From: Leishmania martiniquensis
Taxonomy: Eukaryota > Euglenozoa > Kinetoplastea > Trypanosomatida > Trypanosomatidae
Direction of reading: 5' to 3'
Assembly (NCBI RefSeq): GCF_017916325.1
Contig: NC_090152.1
Coordinates: 256,001-320,000 of the forward strand
Length of the DNA stretch: 64,000 nt
Within the stretch, counting starts at the first letter, position 1. Each line of letters starts with the position of its first letter. The notes below the pieces were generated by a model that was given only the letters and a program-made list of their open reading frames with translations, had not been told where the DNA came from and made no database searches. Shown here piece by piece: positions 59,801 to 64,000 of this stretch. Both the position numbers and the translations under genes were made by a program.

Positions 59801-60800
59801 GTGCGAAGGAAAAAGACATACATATACACATGCATATATATATACCAATACATATATATATGTGTGTGTATGTACGCCCCTGTCTCCATCTCACCAAAGA
59901 TGGGTTCCCTCGCCCAGCTCCTCTTGATGTACGCGAATGTGTGCAGGTGCTCGTTGCTTGTGGGGGCGGGTGGGGAAGGGGGAGAGAGAAAATCTGAAGG
60001 GAGACTGAAATACACACGTATACGCAGGAAACAGAAAGAGAGAGGCTCGCGCCCATCCTTTTCGCAGAGACGTTCATCACAACAGCGGTGCAGAAGCCAC
60101 GAAAAATGGGATCGGCAACAGACGGGAGAAAAGATGTGCACGGCGAGACGAAGGAAGACAGGAAGAACCGAAAGAAGGGACGAGGAGGCCACATATACGC
60201 ACACACACACACAAGCAGCTGGAGGGAAACAGAGGGAGGAAAGCAGCGAGAGGCGCCCTATGCATGTATGCACGGAAAGAAGAGGAACGATGACGAAGGG
60301 GGGCGGCGAGGAGAGCAAAGGGGCTCAGCAATAGTGAAGACAGAGGCAAGCAGAGAAGGTGGCCGATTGGCGCACTTGAAGCGAGCGCGTGTGTGCTTGT
60401 GAACCTCACTTCTCATGCTTCCCTCTCCCTCACTCTTGCACACGCTCACAACTATCACAGGCTCCAACTAAAGCGCCTCAGCTGTCGCCCTTCGATCTCA
60501 GCTCCCCTCAGCGGCGACGGAGCTTCCACACGTATGCACCGCCCAGCTCCCTGTCTTCTGCCCTATTCTCGTGTTTATCAGCGCAGTTCCTGCGCTGATC
60601 CTGCCTTGATGCTTCGAATGCGCTGACATGCACCCAGACATCCCCGAGTACTACGTTCGCAGGCACTGTTGTAGCTGGCACGCTTTGAGTGGAGACTTCA
60701 GGCACAGACATGCTGGGTTTTGAGGTTCCCTCACTTTGTTTCCTGTGGCTGGTGCCAGCCCCGTACGTCTCGCTCTGCGTAGCTGCCGCACGTCGAGGAC
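59801..60800. other. 3'UTR of ACBP copy 2 with microsatellites
   Basis: Holds a compound (AT)n/(GT)n patch at 59833-59871 and a (CA)n run at 60199-60213. Purine runs are frequent. No gene seen. Confidence 0.55.
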
Positions 60801-61091
60801 TTACGCAGGCTTCCACGGGTGGTCCGTCTCGGCCGTGGCGGACATCAGGAGCTTCACGTAAGCCGCCTTTGCGTCATCAGAGCTCATGCCCTTGCGCCCG
60901 TTCCACGCATCCCACTTGGCGCGCGCCTCCACCTGCACAGCCCACGGCTGGCTGCCCTTCACATCACCCTCAGTCGCCTGCTTGTACAGGGAGTAGAAGT
61001 GAAGTCTGGTGCTGGTGTTCATCTGTGTCGGCCCGTTCGTGGGCAGGGAGCGCACGTACGCCACAGCGGCATCGAAGTCGGCGGCAGACAT
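60801..61091 (-). CDS. ACBP: Acyl-CoA-binding protein, copy 2 (96 residues)
   Basis: The same acyl-CoA-binding fold as copy 1, with identical residues 1-80 including LHFYSLYKQATEGD and KWDAWNGRKGMS. The C-terminus then switches to MSATAETDHPWKPA near the end. At 96 residues it is closer to the usual family length. The ATG at 61091 is two bases after a CTGCAG acceptor in the duplicated block. Because the UTRs outside the block differ, the two mRNAs could be regulated differently, as 3'UTRs drive stage-specific expression in trypanosomatids. Which copy is older cannot be told from the sequence. Confidence 0.93.
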   Translation of the reverse strand: MSAADFDAAVAYVRSLPTNGPTQMNTSTRLHFYSLYKQATEGDVKGSQPWAVQVEARAKWDAWNGRKGMSSDDAKAAYVKLLMSATAETDHPWKPA

Positions 61092-61132
61092 TGCTGCAGG
61101 GGGGGAGTCGGTGGAAGGTGAGGGGGGCGTTC
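60850..61132 (-). repeat. Duplicated ACBP unit, copy 2 (283 bp)
   Basis: Partner of 54499-54780; one substitution and one G indel seen by eye. Outside the block, similarity stops abruptly on both sides. Confidence 0.9.
61094..61132 (-). promoter_or_regulatory. Trans-splice acceptor for ACBP copy 2
   Basis: Sense pyrimidine tract ending in CTGCAG, two bases before the ATG at 61091. It is carried by the duplicated block. Confidence 0.6.
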
Positions 61133-61879
61133 GTGTGCTATTTCCAAATGCGATACGCGGAGGTTTACAGTGGTGGATGGGAGAAAACAGGTGAAAACTG
61201 GAAAGTGTTGGAGGTTCTTCGTAAAGGCGCGTTGTGTATGTACGCAGGTACGAGTGCGAACGGTACACCCTCGTGCAAAGAAGAGGAGAGGAGAGGAGTG
61301 GGGGGGGGGTGACGAGACGAAAGACATGCAGGTGAAGGGGATGGAAAGCGCCAGGGTGGCGAGGCGCATTCATCGAGGGAGAGTTGCTACACATACTTCA
61401 GGCGCACACGCAGCAGGTACGTGCCAGGCACAACGAGAAGGAAAGCACGAAGAAGGGAAGAGGAGAAGAGGCGTGCAGATCGAGGGGCAGCCGAAGGGTG
61501 CAAAGGCGAGAAGGGTGCCTGTCCAGCTTTGCCCACTCGCCTACCTCGGTGTATGCATGTGGAGGTGTCTCACGTACCCTCGCCACAATCGCAGCGGAAG
61601 TACGGTGTGCGCGCTCCCCTCCGCTGTTCTGATCCTTTTCCTTTGCTGACCGCCTCCTTGCTGAGCAGCATCCATCCACACGCGCTGCCGTTACGTGCGC
61701 GCACACCCGGAGAACGCCTTCTCGTCACGGTGCAGATGTGAGAGGGAGACCATCACCGAGGGATCACCATATACACCGAGGAGAGAGCAGAAGGAAGGAG
61801 AGAGAGAGGGAGGAGTCGTGTGGAGAGCGAGTCGCAAGACGACTTGGGTAGGGGAGGGGGCCGCGCGACCTGCACCGAG
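61133..61879. other. Intergenic region upstream of ACBP copy 2
   Basis: Purine-rich on the plus strand at 61271-61311, 61430-61510 and 61781-61820. The open frames are short and without pattern. No gene seen. Confidence 0.5.
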
Positions 61880-62570
61880 GCGCACATCGTGACTGCCGTG
61901 CGGTCCCTCTCCATAGAAATGGAACACGCAATGCCACCCTGATGCGCGACAGATAGTTGGCGTAGCCGAGAGAGGTGGGCGGAGATACTTGCTGAGCTTC
62001 AGCTCCACGGGCAGCTCTGGCACGCGAACGACTGGCCGATACGAGCCCGAACAGAGGCGGCAGCGGCGCCACAGACTCGCCCACGAAGCGGGCAGCGTGC
62101 ACGTCGGGAGCCGAGTGCGCCGCCGACTCCATCAGCGCAGCGCTACAGCCGCTATGCACCTTGGGGGAGGGGGGGACAGTAAATGGCGAAGGGGCCAAGG
62201 CTCAACTCACAGCGCCGACGTGCCGAGAGCCGTCTAGGTGCAGCCCAGCCACGCTCTTGTTGCGCAGTGGCGACAGGTCGCAGCCGAAGACTGGAACCCC
62301 TAGTGCTGTCGAGCACCACGAATGTACAATGGAGCGCTACACGAAGCATCCCCAAGTTCCCCACCGATTTGTACGCCCTCTCCGCTGCGTATGCGAGAGT
62401 GGTAATCAGCTGCGGCCCTGCCTCGTCACCGGCGGCGAAGTATTCAGCCAGCTCGTCAGAGTCAGCTGCATCGACTCAGCGCACGAGCCTATCAGACGCT
62501 CTACCTCATGTGCGGCCCACGATTCACCTCTTCATGGTGGCTCCACCTGAGAGAGCGCCCACCGCTGCCT
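61880..62570 (-). pseudogene. Decayed coding remnant of unknown family
   Basis: On the minus strand one frame reads as coherent protein from about 62568 to 62200 apart from three in-frame TGA codons near its start (after MKR, after IVGRT and after GRASDRLVR). Its best part is DELAEYFAAGDEAGPQLITT followed by AYAAERAYKSVGNLGMLRVA. Further down, other frames continue with ESAAHSAPDVHAARFVGES and LPVELKLSKYLRPPLSATP. The mix of stops and frame changes is that of a pseudogene. All three stops could come from single changes in Trp codons (TGG to TGA). I do not recognise the family. I have not rebuilt the parent protein. Confidence 0.5.
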
Positions 62571-63766
62571 AGGTGACAGCCTCAGACGCAACGACCAAGC
62601 ATATCGACTCAGACCGGTAGAGTGGGGGGGGCGCCTGACTTTTCCAAGGCAGCGGGAGAAGGATCTGCCCCCGCCACGACGAGAGGAGCTGGAAGAGGCG
62701 CAGTCCGCTGGAACTCGGCAGAAAGAGTGGAAGCCGGGGTAGCACTTTCAGGCAGCAAGATGGTCGACTCCTCTCGGTGCTGCGATCGTGCCCTCGTTGG
62801 ATACCTCGGGAGCTGGTCCAAGCGCTTTCGACTGGACGCTTGTGCTGGTGCGGTGAAGCCCCCGAGAGAAGCAAAATGCTCACACACACCAACGCACGGA
62901 GAGGAGCAGGCAGAGAGAGAAGGGGGGATAGGGAGAAGGCGCAGATACAGGTGGGGAGAGGCAGGATGCGGGTATGTGAGAGAGCAAGTCGCGTACAACG
63001 GACGTATGAAGCAGGAAAAGTCAAGCTGAGGAACGTGGAACGCAGCATTGATGGACGGCAGGGGAGTGAAAGAGAGAGGGCGCGTGTGCACTTCTGCATT
63101 CCCTCCCTTCCCCCGCGCTGCGAACACGATGGAGGCAGTGACACTGCGGATACCAAGAAACGCTCTCTCTAAAAGGACCTCAGCTCCTTTTATGTGTCGT
63201 GCCGCCATACATCGACGCTCGTGCCAGTGACAAGATGAGGGTATGAAACAAGAAACGGCAGAGGAGAAAAAGGGGAAGCGACCAACGAAACAAAAAGGGC
63301 GTCAGCGGTGTCACACAAGTGTACCTCTGCTCCATTCCGATGGAAGCGGCGCTGAAGACCCGAGCCGCGGCCGTGTCACCTCCCTCTATCCCCATTCGCT
63401 CACCATTTCCTCCTCTGCTGCCTCTCTTCCTTTTCCAGCGCGTCCGCCTCATCCTCTCGCCTATTTCCGGACCCCATCTCAGTGCTGCACACCTGGCGAT
63501 TCAGTCCTTCACCTCTGCAACAGCAACTGGTGGCAACAACAGCGCGTAGCACGTAGCGGCAGGGGTCACAGAAAATACCACAGCACCTCCACTGACAGAC
63601 GGACAAGCGGAGACAAGAGAAGGGAGAGAAAAGGAAGACAACAGCTGCTGATGCAAAAAAAGGGGAGAGAGAGAGTCTTTGTGTGTGCGTCTGCGTGCAT
63701 ATGTGTCCGCCCGAACAGCAAACACACATTAGGGAGTCCGTAAAGGGGGACTGCGTAGGCGCGCGC
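62571..63766. other. Intergenic region, 3'UTR of the right-edge gene
   Basis: A G run lies at 62624-62630, and purine-rich tracts occur at 62901-62940 and 63600-63675. Minus frames of up to 199 codons near 62.6-63.2 kb are Ser/Pro/Leu-rich and resemble UTR. No gene seen. Confidence 0.5.
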
Positions 63767-64000
63767 CTACTTCCTGGCCTTCTTCTTTTCCTTCCTGTCC
63801 CGCTTCTTATCGATATTGCCATCGCTCTTCTCACCAGGTGTCGCGCTGCCGCTCATGAGCTGCGTCATCTCCCTCGCGGCCTTCTCGAAGCGCCGCTGCA
63901 TGACAACGTCCGGTTCAAACCGCTGCATCCACGCCCGCACCACATCCGCCACTTCGTCTGCGCATTTCGCTGAGAACATGTCCTCATGATTATCCGCCGT
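63767..64000 (-). CDS. 3' end of a gene cut by the window edge
   Basis: The frame is open from the right edge of the window to a TAG at 63767, with no stop upstream, so the ATG at 63979 is probably internal and not the start. Visible residues include TADNHEDMFSAKCADEVADV and a helical segment (VVMQRRFEKAAREMTQLM), then a Lys/Arg/Glu-rich tail (KKRDRKEKKKARK), which could be a nuclear or ribosomal targeting or binding tail. I considered the end of an alpha/beta hydrolase because of the His in DNHED, but the evidence is thin. I leave the family open. Confidence 0.6.
   Translation of the reverse strand, partial: TADNHEDMFSAKCADEVADVVRAWMQRFEPDVVMQRRFEKAAREMTQLMSGSATPGEKSDGNIDKKRDRKEKKKARK

Noticed and set aside
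61880..62570. Reassignment of TGA to Trp to explain the three stops in the remnant
   Set aside because: All intact nuclear genes here use TGA as a stop (for example at 7093, 11776, 17058), and the remnant also changes frame, so decay is the simpler explanation.
1..64000. CRISPR arrays, bacterial promoters, operons with ribosome binding sites, tRNA or rRNA genes
   Set aside because: No regularly spaced repeats and no cloverleaf or rRNA-like sequence was noticed by eye; the layout is that of a eukaryotic polycistronic unit. A tRNAscan run would settle the tRNA question.

Overview
The window looks like nuclear DNA of a trypanosomatid, most probably Leishmania or a close relative. It is GC-rich, has no visible introns, and is full of purine runs and (TG)n/(AT)n microsatellites. 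Every supportable gene lies on the minus strand, which is the layout of one polycistronic transcription unit read from right to left. Before most genes, the sense strand carries a pyrimidine tract followed by an AG, the signal for spliced-leader trans-splicing. I used these signals to choose start codons. The gene set (ApaH-like phosphatase, PMCA-type calcium pump, tandem acyl-CoA-binding proteins, large disordered proteins) fits this group. From memory only, the calcium pump next to acyl-CoA-binding genes resembles Leishmania chromosome 17; I could not check this.

In transcription order (right to left): the 3' end of a gene cut by the window edge (63767-64000); a decayed coding remnant (about 61.88-62.57 kb); a small acyl-CoA-binding protein (ACBP, 60801-61091); a YWTD-type beta-propeller protein (57735-58898); a second, almost identical ACBP (54429-54740); a two-domain acyl-CoA-binding protein whose frame breaks near its 3' end (51811-53308); and a plasma-membrane-type Ca2+-ATPase (45771-49244). 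Next come a gene-poor stretch with long but unrecognised minus-strand frames (43.65-45.35 kb), a 1757-residue protein that I read as a kinesin with a degenerate motor (37243-42516), an ApaH-like phosphatase (35256-36419), a coiled-coil protein (30687-34286), a small possibly mitochondrial protein (28879-29799), an RRM protein (27211-28128), the clamp-loader subunit CTF18 (21937-25917), a second coiled-coil protein (17058-20744), a candidate acylated membrane-associated protein (11776-14511), and two long disordered proteins (7093-10242 and 668-5266).

The clearest functional theme is acyl-CoA handling at 51.8-61.1 kb, where three genes carry four acyl-CoA-binding domains. The two small ACBP genes share a block of about 282 bp that spans the trans-splice signal and most of the coding region, then stops abruptly, leaving different C-termini. 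A related repeat pair, possibly SIDER-type retroposons, flanks the beta-propeller gene between them. A cytoskeletal or scaffold theme (degenerate kinesin, two coiled-coil proteins, an N-terminally acylated protein) runs through the left half. The intergenic stretches hold UTRs, splice signals and simple repeats. I saw no RNA genes, CRISPR arrays, operators or bacterial-type promoters.
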